From: Siphonodentalium dalli
Taxonomy: Eukaryota; Mollusca; Scaphopoda; Gadilida; Siphonodentaliidae
Assembly: GCA_032622095.1 (NCBI GenBank)
Contig: CP136062.1
Coordinates: forward strand, 199,897,887 to 199,961,886
Direction of reading: 5' to 3'
DNA length: 64,000 nt
The position numbers were made by a program, and so were the translations under genes. Of this stretch, positions 1 to 11,077 are shown piece by piece. Below the pieces are notes generated by a model. That model ran no database searches and had not been told where the DNA came from. It worked only from the letters and a program-made list of their open reading frames with translations. Every line of letters begins with the position of its first letter. Position 1 is the stretch's first letter.

Positions 1-410
1 TCTTCAATATCCTGCCCAGACATCTGAAGTGGTGAGTGATCGATAGCGTTGGTTTTCCAGGATATCAGAAGTGACTCTGTTTTGATATGATTGAAGTTAA
101 CTTGCCATTTTTGCGACCACTCGAATGTCACCCTGATGTCGTTGTTAATAACTTCTGCGGCCAATATGGGATTTTCAATCGAAAGATATAGAGACGTATC
201 GTCAGCAAAAAGCCTTATATTGCTCGTAACATTTTCTACAATACCGTTAATGTAGACTAAAAAGAGAAGAGTGCCATGTATGGACCCCTTGGGCACAACA
301 GCTGAGACACACTTCCGTCTTGAATTGGATTTTGAAACAATTACTCGCTGCTGTCTATAATTATCTAAATACTTTTCCAGAAGATCGTATTTCGCGCCGA
401 TAATTCCCAT
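1..410 (-). pseudogene. LINE reverse transcriptase palm fragment (partial at window edge)
   Basis: An open minus-strand frame of about 136 codons starts near 410 (MGIIGAKYDLLEKYLDN...) and runs off the window start. It contains 'VPKGSIHGTLLFLVYING', a degenerate form of the conserved VPQGSVLGPLLFLIYIND block, followed by the catalytic 'FADDTSLYL' motif. The FADD aspartates are intact, but the preceding block has Q-to-K and P-to-T changes. The motif A segment (FLDxSKAFD) that should precede it is missing, replaced by the sequence at 411-839. Confidence 0.85.
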
Positions 411-839
411 ATTTTTAAGTTTAAATTACATGATTGTAATTATAGAAAATAAAATCTATTGTTTTCGCGAATGACCAACTCAGAATTCAGTTAAAATAAC
501 CAGCACCTAATTAACGAACCGGTGGCCGACACGGCCGTCTCCGACCACAACCATCAGTGGGCTGCAGAACGAAAAATGTCTATAAAAGTTGAAATATAAG
601 ACTTACAAATTATCTTTTAAATTTCTTTTATTGGTAATTGACATATAGCTTGTCACAAACCAAAAATCAACATTATTTGCATAATAATGTTAAAGGACAA
701 TAAACGAAATTTAAATTCCCAACTACACCTTTTATCGGACACGGCTTCCTGGTCGCGCAGTTCGACTTTTAAACCGGAAAAAACAATTATCTATAAATAA
801 AATGCCCACGGGACCACGGCTATCAAAAATTTGCAGAAC
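411..839. other. Sequence interrupting the LINE RT
   Basis: About 430 bp separate the RT fingers from the RT palm fragment where the motif A region should be. No coding homology is visible. It contains short GC-rich stretches around 'ccggtggccgacacggcc' and otherwise AT-rich sequence. It may be an insertion that replaced part of the RT, or diverged LINE sequence; I cannot tell which. Confidence 0.4.
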
Positions 840-1250
840 AGTATACACGCGACGCGCGCTAATGATAGCCTTAGTTAACTGAAAGACTGTGCTGTCATTA
901 GGGGTGAATCCTCACTGAAGATTTGTTAGGAGGTTGTTGGTCCTGAAGTATTTATTCATATGAGAGTAGATGCACTTTTCGATTTTTTGTTGACAAGCAA
1001 CAGAGTAAAGAAACTAGGCGATAATTAAAGGGTTTACTAGGATCGTCTTTCTTATAACTGGGACAGACATTTGCAATTTTCCATTCAGATGGGAAGAATG
1101 ATTTTTCAATTAGTTTATTGAAACAAATTTCAGTGGGCCAGCCAGCGAGGATACACAGCGTTTCAATATTCGTGGGCTCATTTCATCGGGGCCACTAGCT
1201 TTCGCCGATTCTACACTTGTCAGTGACTTATATATTTCTTCACGCGTAAC
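840..1250 (-). pseudogene. LINE reverse transcriptase fingers fragment
   Basis: Minus-strand translation gives 'VTREEIYKSLTSVESAKA', then 'SGPDEMSPR', 'EKSFFPSEWKIANVCPSY', 'KKDDPSKPFNYRLVSLL' and 'GFTPNDSTVFQLTKAI'. These follow the standard block order of LINE RT domains (KSPGPDEI, WK.A.V.P..KK, NYRP.SLL, GF....ST). At least one stop interrupts the frame just before GFTPND. The fragment ends where motif A should begin. Confidence 0.8.
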
Positions 1251-2379
1251 AACAAATGAATCGAGTCTGGATTCTGTTTTATAAGCAAAGGGTGTAAGTC
1301 AATGGACCTATCCGTACGTCCCGCCCGCCAGTAGACTGCATGGTTACTGTTACTACGCACCACAGGCCATCTCAATTTCGCTATCTCTTCAGTGCTAAAA
1401 TGGCTTCCGATAAGAAAGGACTGTGTTGTTAAACGCCATGTAACACGATAATATAGCTTCTTTCTGAATATCAAGATTTTCAAGATACCTTTGTGTGTAT
1501 ATATGCATCTTGTAAAAGTGACTGTCGTTAGATATAAACAAAATTAGAACCAGTTTTTAAACAAAAAAAACCAGGTGTGATTGTTAGGCCACTTCCGAGA
1601 ACCAACAAAGATAAATGTTTACGTTGAATCAAACTGTGTAAATGAAGCCATTATGATACTTCAATATCAAATAGCAAATTGAATATCGAAGCTATGCTAA
1701 TGGTTCACACCTTGATGAAATAAACCAAACGGATGTGTAATGTGGTAATTAATCTATAATCCCTCTTTTGTCGAAATAAATATAACGATATCAGTTTACC
1801 ATAATACCACGAGCGTCCTGAATGTGCCCTGGTGACATCAGGCCGGATGCAAAGAATTATCAAATAAATGGCCTTTTAAAATTCCACATCCTATTTTGCC
1901 GTCAATAAAGTACATTAAAGAAAACGCCGACTATCATGGGGTCAGTTACATGTTGCCATGAGGTAACAATGGCACAAAGTGAACTTGTTCGGTGAAGGTT
2001 GCGTGTATACACCGCGAAGCATGTGCAATGTTTGAAATTTCGTGTAAGTCTCTTGGAAAACATCTGTTGATTCTCATTTACACGTACATTGTCGCATTAA
2101 TATGGAGGAAGCTTTAGATTCTCAAATGGATTCAGTAAAACGTTCGCAGGAAATCCTACAGGTAAGTGTGAATAGCAGACATTTGAACTCAATATTACCA
2201 CGGTGTTATAACAGCAACAAATGTATACATTTATAACGAAAAACACTTCACATAAAACACATACTCGCGGCACAATTAATATTCATAACGCATCACCGAT
2301 CGGGACTACTATTTCCACGTTTTAGTTTGAAATCTATTATATATAAATATTGAAATTTAAATAACACTATCCGAGTGTG
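1251..2379. other. Unassigned interval within the broken LINE
   Basis: The segment is longer than the endonuclease-RT linker should be by roughly 600 bp, so something has probably been inserted. Apart from one candidate exon at 2102-2161, I see no coding or repeat structure. An 87-codon open frame at 1220-1483 has no recognisable protein pattern. Confidence 0.4.
2102..2161 (+). CDS. Candidate first coding exon with strong splice donor
   Basis: An ATG opens 20 codons (MEEALDSQM...EILQ) that end exactly at 'CAG|GTAAGT', a consensus 5' splice site in phase 0. The peptide is acidic and unlike any family I know. No matching downstream exon could be identified, and the site lies inside a region otherwise occupied by LINE debris. 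It may be a real first exon of a small-exon gene, or chance. Transcript evidence is needed to decide. Confidence 0.28.
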
Positions 2380-3063
2380 GTCGTTGGCATTGTTTGGTCC
2401 AGCGTTTTCTTTCTGTTTCCATTTGAATAAAGGCGACGTCTTTAAATTGTCTAATAAGTCTTCGAATTTGGCATGTCATCCGGGTGGACTCATCTTATCG
2501 AATAGTAGCAATTTTGTTAGCTATATGTTTTGAAGCTAATTTCGATAATGTCTCTGTAAGTGTATCGATGCTGTGCATCGTAGTTCCAGACTCTTCGTTC
2601 GATGACACGACTCGATATCACTTTATTTAACTTAATTTTACTAGTATGGGACAGTGAAATCGAGTCAAGTCAGCAAAACAAAAAGGATCTAAAACTTCCC
2701 ATGATTCGACAAGATGTGGTTTATTTGTCATAAATAAGTCAAGGAGAGCGAAGGAGGTCGGTAAAATATGTCGGGTCTTTGATAAGTTGTGTTAATCCAA
2801 ATTTCTGTCGAATATATCTTGCCTGTGTTGTCTCTTTTTCTAAAACATTGGAGTTAAATTCTCCAGTGACCACCACGTGTGATAGGTTTTTGTCGTCCGT
2901 TGACATATCGATCGATGAAAAGATTTTTTCCCATAACGCAGATGGCGACTCGGGAGGCCTCTGAAAGTTCCATTGTTCGAGTTCGTTGTTTCTGCGATGG
3001 TTCAAGGGTAATACCAAACCAAGGGCATCAAACGTTTCGTACGTGATAGTGTAATTGAAACCC
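2380..3063 (-). pseudogene. LINE endonuclease-domain fragment
   Basis: The minus-strand frame reads through 'RPPESPSALWEKI', 'HVVVTGEFNSNVL' and 'FGLTQLIKDPTYFT'. This is the RPP...GDFN...LTQLI.PT pattern of apurinic-type LINE endonucleases, with D-to-E in the usual GDFN. A frameshift near 2740 moves the reading to 'LLDLFMTNKPHLV', which continues the domain (LIDLIxT, then a degenerate RxWxY region). It is therefore a broken gene. Its position upstream of the RT fragments on the same strand fits one ORF2. Confidence 0.75.
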
Positions 3064-3108
3064 TCTGGGCTTTCTGTCTATAGAAAAGTCTGGTAGAGAT
3101 ATAGGATA

Positions 3109-3322
3109 TACAGTAATGCTCTAAGTAATCGACTTCTTAACCACTGCAGAATTATGGGTAACTTTTCAGGATTTAGTCGGAAATATGGTTTGTTGCCATT
3201 CATCGGAAAGCTCTCCCGAGAGCTTTCCGATGAATGGCAACAAGCCATATTTCCGACTAAATCCTGAAAAGTTACCCATAATTCTGATGTGGTTAAGAAG
3301 TCGATTAATTAGAGCATTACTA
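3109..3322. mobile_element. Palindromic Tc1/mariner-type MITE, copy 1
   Basis: This is an almost complete palindrome of about 210 bp. Each arm is about 100 bp and there is almost no loop (around 'gctctcccgagagc'). The ends read TA-CAGTAATGC...GCATTAC-TA. A terminal CAGT next to a TA target is typical of Tc1/mariner-derived MITEs. Two more copies lie at 61590-61802 and 62289-62516. No coding capacity. Confidence 0.8.
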
Positions 3323-3485
3323 TAGGCACCAATCTTGACTTCTGATAATATTCGACGTGACGGACAAATCTCGATATAGCGGACGAAGGCTTGTCTATAC
3401 GCTCACATATATCGAGACGGATAGCGAGACTGATAGCTAGAGTAGAGATGTATGGTAATGTGCATATACGGACCACAGGTTACTC

Positions 3486-3770
3486 TTAAAGGTACTCAAT
3501 CCGATCAGACGCTCCTAAATTACTATTTCTTAGGCTTCGGGAGTAAAAAATATTTGATTCGAGTCGAGGAACCCACCCATCAAAGCTCAGGGTGATTAGA
3601 TATTGATTTTTGAAGTTTGCAATTTCTATTGTTTGTGGACCAGAACTTGTGCAGAAGCACGTGGTGAAAACGGACGAAGATGCGAATGAAGATGGATAAC
3701 TCTAAAATCAAGTGGCTATTATTACCACTTGATTTTAGAGTTATCCATCTTCACTTCGCACCTTCGTGGT
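3486..3770. mobile_element. TTAA-type MITE (AGGTACTCAATCCGAT family), truncated copy
   Basis: It starts with TTAA followed by 'AGGTACTCAATCCGAT' and follows the fuller copies at 27319-27795 and 46107-46532 for about 250 bp. It then ends in a hairpin at 3681-3760, where the internal 'ggataactctaaaatcaag' is inverted on itself. The right terminal repeat is absent. The hairpin suggests that an inverted rearrangement replaced the right half. Confidence 0.7.
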
Positions 3771-4039
3771 AGGGTATACTTATGAAATAATTTGGCGATC
3801 GTATCACCAGCAAAACACAACGTTTTATATGGACATTAATTAGTAACTAACACTATTTGGTGAGTGAATTTCCTTTTTGAGAACATTCCAAATAAAATGC
3901 TTTAAGTTTCCGTGACAAGTTGATTATGAGTTTCAGCATTGGACAAAACGTCTTTTAAATATCTTATCTGTGGGGTAACACGTAAATTCATTTGTGCCAA
4001 TACACGTCAAATAATTCTACTGTACAATATCTACCACAT

Positions 4040-4680
4040 TTAAAGGGGTACTGTACGCCAATTTCAATAAATTCTCGGTAACAATTGCGATCTAATATCA
4101 ATATTATATTTTAAAATAACGTATTTGAGTCGACGATGTCTACTGAAAACGTTCCGGTTAACAGGATATCATAAAAGTCAAATTGAATTATTTAATATAA
4201 ATGAATTTATGGCTGGAGTCATAAAATGGCGAATTATGCCATTATACGAGTTACCGTTCTTGAAATCTCACATGTTGGGTGTCTTTTATCGACGGCCGTT
4301 TACGACGAACATTATTGAGTTGCGAACAAAACATGTTACATGCAAAAGGAAGTCCCGCTATAACCAATTTGGAAAAAAAGAGAAGAAACAAGATTCATAA
4401 AGCGTCAAGTATTTTTATAGGGGTGAGATTGTTCGATGGAAGAGATTGCAGGCATCAATTGAACTTCCGGTTCATCCTGCAACCTGCGTCTTCTCCGGTG
4501 AAGGTCAAAAACATGGCGCGTAGTTTGAAATCGTAATATTTTTATTTCCAAGATCAATATTTTCGTCGCTAAATTAGGTTTATACGAAACTCATATAACA
4601 CGAACACAATCTAACTTGAAAGTTATGTCAATGGGAGTAAATAAAAAAAATTCCTATCTCTGTGTACAGTACCCCTTTAA
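4040..4680. mobile_element. TTAA-type MITE (AGGGGTACTGTAC family)
   Basis: Terminal inverted repeats 'AGGGGTACTGTAC' and 'GTACAGTACCCCT' are flanked on both sides by TTAA, giving a 641-bp unit with a 4-bp target duplication. The open frames inside (91 and 85 codons) have no protein pattern. Relatives are at 41150 and 42201-42506. The TTAA target is the hallmark of piggyBac-type transposition, but the AGGGG ends are not the usual CCC, so the superfamily is tentative. Confidence 0.75.
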
Positions 4681-5117
4681 TGTAACATTCACTTCATATT
4701 ATCTCAGAGACACCACCTTGACAGAACAACCAGAAATGCACAACATTACTACCCTATACCTGACTTAAGTTCAGACACATGTGACATACCTTGTTTAATT
4801 TGTTAGCTAATTATGGTTTAATATCACTTTCAACTGCTAAGGTCACATCGTGACACACAATACGTCTTAGACTATAAACACATACCACCATGCTCAGCCT
4901 GGGACAACGCACTTGGTATGACAACTTCATAGAAAGAGGGACACGCCTTGGGTGAAGGAACATCAATCACTTACATATATAGTTTTAAGTATACTGTATC
5001 TTGTGATGAATTTCTGAAGTAGCACTATTATAGTTGTTACTACAAGTTGTAATGTGTGCAGTTGCCTGCCAAGAACATAATTTTTGACTTTTTGTGGAGA
5101 GAAACTCTCAAAGACAA
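4681..5117. other. No feature seen
   Basis: AT-rich sequence without convincing coding potential, tandem structure or inverted ends. Confidence 0.5.
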
Positions 5118-5440
5118 AACCCCAGTTGATGTGCACAATTTGTAGTCACGCCATGTGGTCGTGCAACGCCCGAGAAGACATTTTGAGTACATCTTGCCTG
5201 TACTGTCCTCACAAAACATTCTGCAACAACAGATCGACTTGATCAAAAATACTATATCAAAAGGTATCGGTGCAGATATGGATTGATGTACACAGTGTGT
5301 AGTCACGCCATGGGATCGTCCATGCACGCACGTGAAGACTTTTTGAGTACATCGTGTCTGTATTGTCATCACAAAAAATCCTGATACAGCATATCTTCTT
5401 GGTCCATATATTATATAAAAAGGTGCCGATAAAAGGCTAT
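5118..5440. repeat. Two-unit tandem duplication, about 160 bp per unit
   Basis: The block around 'tagtcacgccatg' (near 5140) and 'ttttgagtacat' recurs about 161 bp later with roughly 20% differences, including the 'tgtcctcacaaaa' and 'aaaaggt' segments. A 110-codon minus-strand frame across both units shows the same duplication and has no known domain, so I do not call it a gene. Confidence 0.65.
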
Positions 5441-5628
5441 TGATCAGGATAGTTTATATCTTATGATTTCCCCTCCCCTGTAATAAGCAAACACATACTT
5501 TAAAATGCCAATAGAGAAGCCAAGTATCACAAAATGGGGACATTTGCACCGTTGCCACGTGTGTCATACCCAGCTGCATATTGAGAAACATTTAGAATGA
5601 GAACACAATCAAACTGTACATCGCACGA

Positions 5629-6025
5629 CATTTAGACTTCACTGCCCGCCTATCCGCACATTTAGACTTCACTGCCCGCCTATCAGCACATTTAGACTTC
5701 ACTGCCCGCCTATCAGCACATTTAGACTTCATTGCCCGCCTATCAGCACATTTAGACTTCACTGTCCGCCTATCAAGACATTTAGACTTCACTGCCCGCC
5801 TATCAGCACATTTAGACTTCACTGCCCGCCAATCAAGACATTTAGACTTCACTGCCCGCCTATCAGCACATTTAGACTTCACTGCCCGCCTATCAGCACA
5901 TTTAGACTTCACTGCCCGCCTATCAAGACATTTAGACTTCACTGCCCGCCTATCAGCACATCTAGACTTCACTGCATGCCCGCCTATCAAGACATTAAGA
6001 CTTCACTGCCCGCCTATCAGCACAT
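5629..6025. repeat. 30-bp minisatellite, about 13 units
   Basis: The unit is 'TTTAGACTTCACTGCCCGCC' followed by TATCAGCACA; the main variant has AAGACA in place of CAGCACA. Two units fill each 60 bases, with one 6-base insertion near 5975. The 132-codon minus-strand frame (repeating ADRRAVKSKC) exists only because 30 is divisible by three, so it is an array artefact. Confidence 0.95.
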
Positions 6026-7468
6026 CCCTTTTAACTGTTGATAATGAATTTTATTCTCGACATGTATACACCCGTCTGTCTGACTCCGAAAGTATTTCGA
6101 TTCAAATTCAATCACTTCAAAAGTGTTAATGTTGGTATAATTATATAGACCTTGATAACCAAATCTACGGTAATACATCCTGCCACACATATATAGTTGG
6201 CTGAGATCAAGAAGGGAATCAATCAAGTCGCAGACACGTCTTGTTTTTGGAATTCGTTTGATGAATAAAATTGGCCACAAACACATCTGATGAAATAAAA
6301 AAAGGTATGGCGGTGTCTTCGGAATGACTTGCGGAACGTATATGAGAATTTATAGATTATGTCATCGCGTTTAAGTACACGTTCGCGACAAATTATTGCT
6401 CAAAAATGTTGATTATATAACTAGGTCAAAGGCCTCTGAGCGGACAGGCAGATTGACGACCCGATTTCTTCGGTAGATTTCGCTAGTTTCCGATAGGATA
6501 TCTCGACTTCGCTTCGTTCAATTTGGTCAAGTTACAAGTCAAATGAAAGGGAATTTTATTGCCAATAAGACACATCTGAGGATATTTTGGTTGCAATTAT
6601 CGATTTCTAGAATGTATTAGGGCTTTGATAGTTTTGTGGTTTTACCCAAATTCGATCATTTGAACCTTGTTACTGGTATAGTATATATTGGTATTTTAAT
6701 AATTTCCCCCAGCCCAAATCCCTATCGCAAATATAGAACTAGACATAGAACGTCTATGTCCGCATTCATTTAGTTATATGCCCCGCCTGGATCGTCTCTC
6801 TTGGGATAGATTGATTGGATGGACATGTCACAATCAAACGAGACAGGAACAGGAAGTCTTCGGGAAATCATTCAGGAAATGCATTGGCGCATAACGTGTC
6901 AATATTGAACATCATGGTTTCAGTTATATGCCATGCATTAGGTTGCCTCACTAACCAACTTTATGCATCCATTGTGTCATTTGGGCAGCTCCGTTCTGTC
7001 AGGGAATCGATCATGACATCCCACACAAGTCAGTCAGTCAGTCAGTCCACGTAGTGATAACTAAACATCGTCAATAGTTAATTACTTTTCTATGTGGCGG
7101 TCTTTAGTCTGTAAGATACCAAACACAATGAGTCTATGCGGGAGATTAATTTTATTCAATCTCAAAACGACTATTTTATCTTAAGTTTGTCTCATCTATT
7201 GTGACTTTATACCACGTGACTTGGTTCGCTATTCTGCTTGGGTGCACTTCTTTCCTCGCCGAAACAGAGACTCGTCTATCAGTCACAGTTAACGGAGCGA
7301 TGGAGCGGCGTGTAGATTCCTATCGGATTTGTCTTATATGCACATAGCGGATGTTAACATAAAATTGTATATGTTTGGAAAATAATCGGACCAACCATGG
7401 ACTCAATATTCACAGACAGATTTGTGTATATATGCTTGAGTGTTCTTTTTATCACAGGTAAATTGTCT
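6026..7468. other. No gene seen; short (CAGT)n microsatellite at 7031-7048
   Basis: About 1.4 kb of mixed-composition sequence. The only structure I can point to is the CAGT run. Open frames here are under 110 codons and show no family pattern. Confidence 0.5.
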
Positions 7469-7717
7469 TTATCCCTTTCGTGACGGGAGCTGCGCTTGTG
7501 CAACATTAAATACCCTATGCCAGTGCATTCTCTTATATATACGAATCTCACACAGGGAGCCTCGCATATATACAGAATTCGCTGGCTTACAAGATCAAGG
7601 TAAATATTGATAGGCCAATGCATTCTCTTGCATATGCAAGTCGTCCTATAAGAGAATGCATTGGCACAGGGTTTTCGCAAAATGTAAGAAAGCTAGCTCC
7701 AGTCATGAAAGGGTTAT
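7469..7717. mobile_element. piggyBac-like MITE (CCCTTTCGTGACGGGAGCT family) with twin hairpins
   Basis: Ends are 'CCCTTTCGTGACGGGAGCT' and an imperfect inverse 'AGCTCCAGTCATGAAAGGG', flanked by TTAT on both sides (4-bp duplication). Inside are two degenerate hairpins (7516-7584 and 7611-7668) related to the 69-bp palindrome of the 18-, 20- and 39-kb elements, including the same 'ATGCC' lead-in and 'GCACAGGG' exit. The hairpins are more decayed here, suggesting an older copy. Confidence 0.8.
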
Positions 7718-7982
7718 TATTTGAAGTCTTCATCCATTAGTAGCATTCTAGTTGTGACTTATGATAATTAAACCCGCGTAACGACGTGAAATGATTGGTG
7801 GTTGACCATCTTTACTGCAAATGGACACATTAGTTGGGGCGTTTACATGTTTGTGACGTTTTAGCGTGGTTTCCTGTCAAGAAACATTTAGCTGACACGC
7901 GTTTATGTAAATAATAATGTTATATTGCACATCTCTATGATACCAACTATGACTGTGACATCTTACTCATTTACTATACCAA

Positions 7983-8115
7983 TTAACCCCTTGATTGCGG
8001 GAGCTGCACTGATGTAGCGCTAAAGATCATGTGTCAGTGCATTAAATTATCTGATGCATGTATATGCGAGTCTCCCATGGGGAGCCTCGAATATATAAGA
8101 GAATACAATGGCTTA
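7983..8115. mobile_element. Left end of a related TTAA MITE, right end lost
   Basis: TTAA is followed by 'CCCCTTGATTGCGGGAGCTG', resembling the end of the element at 7469, and then one decayed hairpin (about 8030-8110, with 'gtatatgcgagtctcccatg'). No matching right end can be seen before the next element begins at 8258. Confidence 0.55.
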
Positions 8116-8257
8116 CAAAGTAGGAAAATATTCGAATCTTGGTCTAAAAATATGTTTTACGTGCAGCTACATAACACAATGATAATGTTCACAATATTAA
8201 GAAAAAAGGTCCCAGGATTTATGGTCAGTGAAATTGCACCCCTTCGTCTTTCTTTAA

Positions 8258-8530
8258 ATAACCCTTTTTATACTGGTTAGATTCTCCCATTCGGTTACAA
8301 AACTCAACATTGGAATGGTCTATTATTCATTTGGAGGGATTTTGAGGTAATAAAAGCAGACGTCAGACAGGGGAAAATATAACGACAGTACATATATATA
8401 CGATACATGTTCACTGGAGTGAAATGTTCACATAATTAGTTCAACTCTGTTCGTTTGTTGATCTTATTATCTGAACGTTACCAAAGGGAACTACTCGTCA
8501 ATGAGTATTTAGTATATAGAAAGGGTTAAA
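8258..8530. mobile_element. piggyBac-like MITE (CCCTTTCTATACC family)
   Basis: It begins CCCTTTTTATACTGG and ends TATATAGAAAGGG, with ATAA on the left and TTAA on the right. The internal blocks 'ggaatggtctattattcatt' and the 'aataaaagcagacg' region match the element at 38762-39420. It is a diverged copy with imperfect target duplication. No coding capacity. Confidence 0.7.
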
Positions 8531-8742
8531 ATATTGGCGATAAATTCTTTTCCTCTCTGATTATATCTAAAGTATAAGAATTAGAGAACAATTAAATAAT
8601 TACTCACTATATACAAACATTCGCATAAGAGCGCTAAATTCGCTACTATCCACCAATGGCCACATTGGTCACATTGTGTATATACGTTAACCGATAATTT
8701 TGTAACCATGTACCACTCTTCATAACATGGAGGAAAATAAAG

Positions 8743-8763
8743 GTATATATATATATATATATA
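8743..8763. repeat. (TA)n microsatellite
   Basis: Simple alternating TA run of about 20 bases, just before the element at 8819. Confidence 0.95.
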
Positions 8764-8818
8764 ATTTTTTGTTAACATGTTCTCCATTAAAATATAAACA
8801 ATCATATCTTTAACACTT

Positions 8819-9164
8819 TTAAAGGCACGGATGGCCTTCGTGTTGGGTATGTTGTTAAAATTGTCACAACCATTAAAACTGTCATAAACAGAAAGAATAT
8901 TATAATAGAGGCACGTTTTGTTATTATACCAATCATAGATATCGCGTAAATAGTATTTCATTGTCAAGTTCGTACGCTGTGTTATGTAATCAAAAGCCAG
9001 GTTATGTAACAAATCGTAGAAAACTCGATAACAACATACTATTTACGCGATATTTATGATAGGTATCAGAAAAAAATATATCTATATCTTTCTGTTATGG
9101 CGGTTTTAACAGATGTGACTATTTTAACAGCAATAACCACCGCGAAGGTCATCCATGCCTTTAA
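8819..9164. mobile_element. TTAA-type palindromic MITE (AGGCACGGATG family)
   Basis: TTAA flanks both ends. The ends are 'AGGCACGGATGGCCTTCG' and the inverse of 'AGGCATGGATGACCTTCG'. The arms are imperfectly complementary over most of the 346 bp, including a matched inner block around 'atatcgcgtaaatagtat'. A relative is at 50446-50703. The 143-codon minus-strand frame across this region is not protein-like. Confidence 0.75.
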
Positions 9165-9390
9165 TACTAAATGGACTTTTCCAGTCAGTTATAATATTAT
9201 ACATTCGAATGGTCTATTACTCATCTAGAGGGGAGTTAAGGAAAATGGTGCTGACGACAGATAAGTACTGAAGGAGTCCTATTTATTGGAGGGAAATATT
9301 CAGATAATAAGTTTATCAAACGACCTATTGCTGAACTTATTATCTGAAGGGATAACTACTCTTCAATGATTATTGAGTACAGAAATAGTT
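9165..9390. mobile_element. Decayed copy of the CCCTTTCTATACC-type MITE
   Basis: Sequence from 'ctaaatggacttttccagtc' to 'ttgagtacagaaatagtta' follows the internal layout of the 8258 and 38762 elements ('aatggtctattactcat', 'gctgacgacag', 'tcaaacgacctattgctgaa'), but both termini have decayed. Confidence 0.5.
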
Positions 9391-10639
9391 ACACATATAG
9401 TCGTGAACGCTAGTTGTGCCTTTAACCCTATGAATTATTATGGGTACTATATTTTTTGGAGCATATATATACTTGTTTTGATCGAAATAGATTACCTTAA
9501 ATGATAACACATATTAATATGCAGCATGCATATATGCTATCGTCTATCTGGACATTTTGCGTTGATAGTCATTGTGCCCCTATATATAATGTCTTGACGT
9601 ATTGTTATTGATCGATATGTACTTTGAAAAGGGCAGAGCCAATTTAAAAGAACCTCGAAACAAATTCTGCCATTGTGAAATGAAAAAATCCATACCGCGT
9701 TGATTTAAATGTCTGTGCATATCCAATTCCATGATTCTCATGTATATATCCAATTCCATGATTCATGAGGTATTGATATTGTAGAGTGTATGTAGAGTGT
9801 AGACATCTCAATTACGAGAAAAATCACTAGTAATTCGTGAATATGAATTACACATATTTCTAGTAGAAACCAGTTGAACTTTCTATAAACCATATAGTTC
9901 GTATAATTATAGGCAATATAGATATAAACTATCGACCTCGACATATGCCCACAACGTATATATCTCTTCCTCCCTTCGTTCTATAAAGTATAAACCACTT
10001 TTCGTTGGTTAATTGGATCGCGGGGGCCAGACTCTGATCAAAAGAGGTTATCAATTCGATCACATTTTTTCTTCGATGGAATCCAAAAAACAAACAGATA
10101 CTCTTTTTGTGTCATGAATGCTCAGATAGAACCAATTCGAATTGTAATTATCGCGCGGGGTGACACCTGTTGTAGTTTATATCCTTCTTAGAGAGCGTCC
10201 GCGTCTTGTCTGATTTGCTGTGAAGGTGCCAAATGTATTTTACCCAAATGTTCCGCCCGCATCTAGCTTGACTTCCAAATGCCGCTCCACATTATACACA
10301 CATTTCGGATATATGTTGCACAACAGTTCATCTGAAGACGAAATGTGTGCAGATAACAAAGAGTTTACCCGCTTGGTATCAAACCAGACCGAGTGGCTCT
10401 GTTTGATTTGTTGGAGATCATGTTATGAATCTCTACTCTGGCTACGCCCGTAGAGATCATACTCCGCCAGTTTAGAGATAAGATATAAGCCACCAGTACA
10501 GAAACCCTGAAAGTTTTTGACGTTCTGACAGGGAAGATTATATGTAACATTGAAAAATCAGTGCAGGTAATATATTTCTTAGTTAACACCTGCTCCTTAA
10601 TAATGTATTTCACAGTATACGTGAAGGTCCCAGCTCGAG
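9391..10639. other. No feature seen
   Basis: AT-rich sequence with short imperfect repeats of 'tatatccaattccatgattc' near 9720-9765. No gene or transposon ends recognised. Confidence 0.45.
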
Positions 10640-10795
10640 ATTGCATTATTTATTACGCCCTCCGGGGGTATACTGCCTGTCTGTTCTGGCGATGTCATAG
10701 GATGATAGGAGCTATGCGGATATTCGCAGAACAACACATTTCGGGTTTCACACGATGCGAGTTATTTTAGGAAATCGTAGTAGAACGAAGAGTAA
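10640..10795. repeat. Partial copy of dispersed repeat X
   Basis: The stretch 'acgccctccgggggtatact...ttttaggaaatcgtagta' resembles 19785-19900, the left part of a repeat that also occurs near 16441-16905, 22015-22410 and 53035-53421. No coding content. Confidence 0.55.
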
Positions 10796-11077
10796 TGTCC
10801 TATTATTCCCACTATATAACACAAAAGATGACATCCAATGTTTTTTTTTCTGGAGATATTTTCTAAGATAAGTTAAATAAACAAGACATCAGGTATCACT
10901 TGCATAAGCTGTAATTTAATTTCGGTAAAAATACAACAAACTGTTTTACGCTAAATATTACGCAAATCAAAAAAGCTGAACGACCGTAAACAGGCAACGG
11001 AAACAACTTCGATAAGAATATCAACAATGTCTGACGTTGCATATCATCTACTGGATACATATTATTACGCCGACGAC

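Larger units (their letters stand above)
1..3063 (-). mobile_element. Degraded CR1/jockey-type LINE, interrupted
   Basis: Three protein fragments on the minus strand lie in the order expected for a non-LTR retrotransposon ORF2: endonuclease (about 3063-2380), RT fingers (1250-840) and RT palm (410-1, running off the window). They contain stop codons, at least one frameshift, and unrelated sequence between fragments, so this is a dead copy. The fragments match the general pattern of CR1/jockey-like elements of aquatic invertebrates. The exact clade cannot be fixed by eye. That all three come from one insertion is an inference from order and strand. Confidence 0.75.

Noticed and set aside
5592-5990. 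132-codon minus-strand frame with ADRRAVKSKC repeats
   Set aside because: Produced by the 30-bp minisatellite; the length divisible by three keeps it open. No start context or domain support.
5629-6025. CRISPR-like array
   Set aside because: The whole 30-bp unit repeats without unique spacers and the context is an animal genome; it is a minisatellite.
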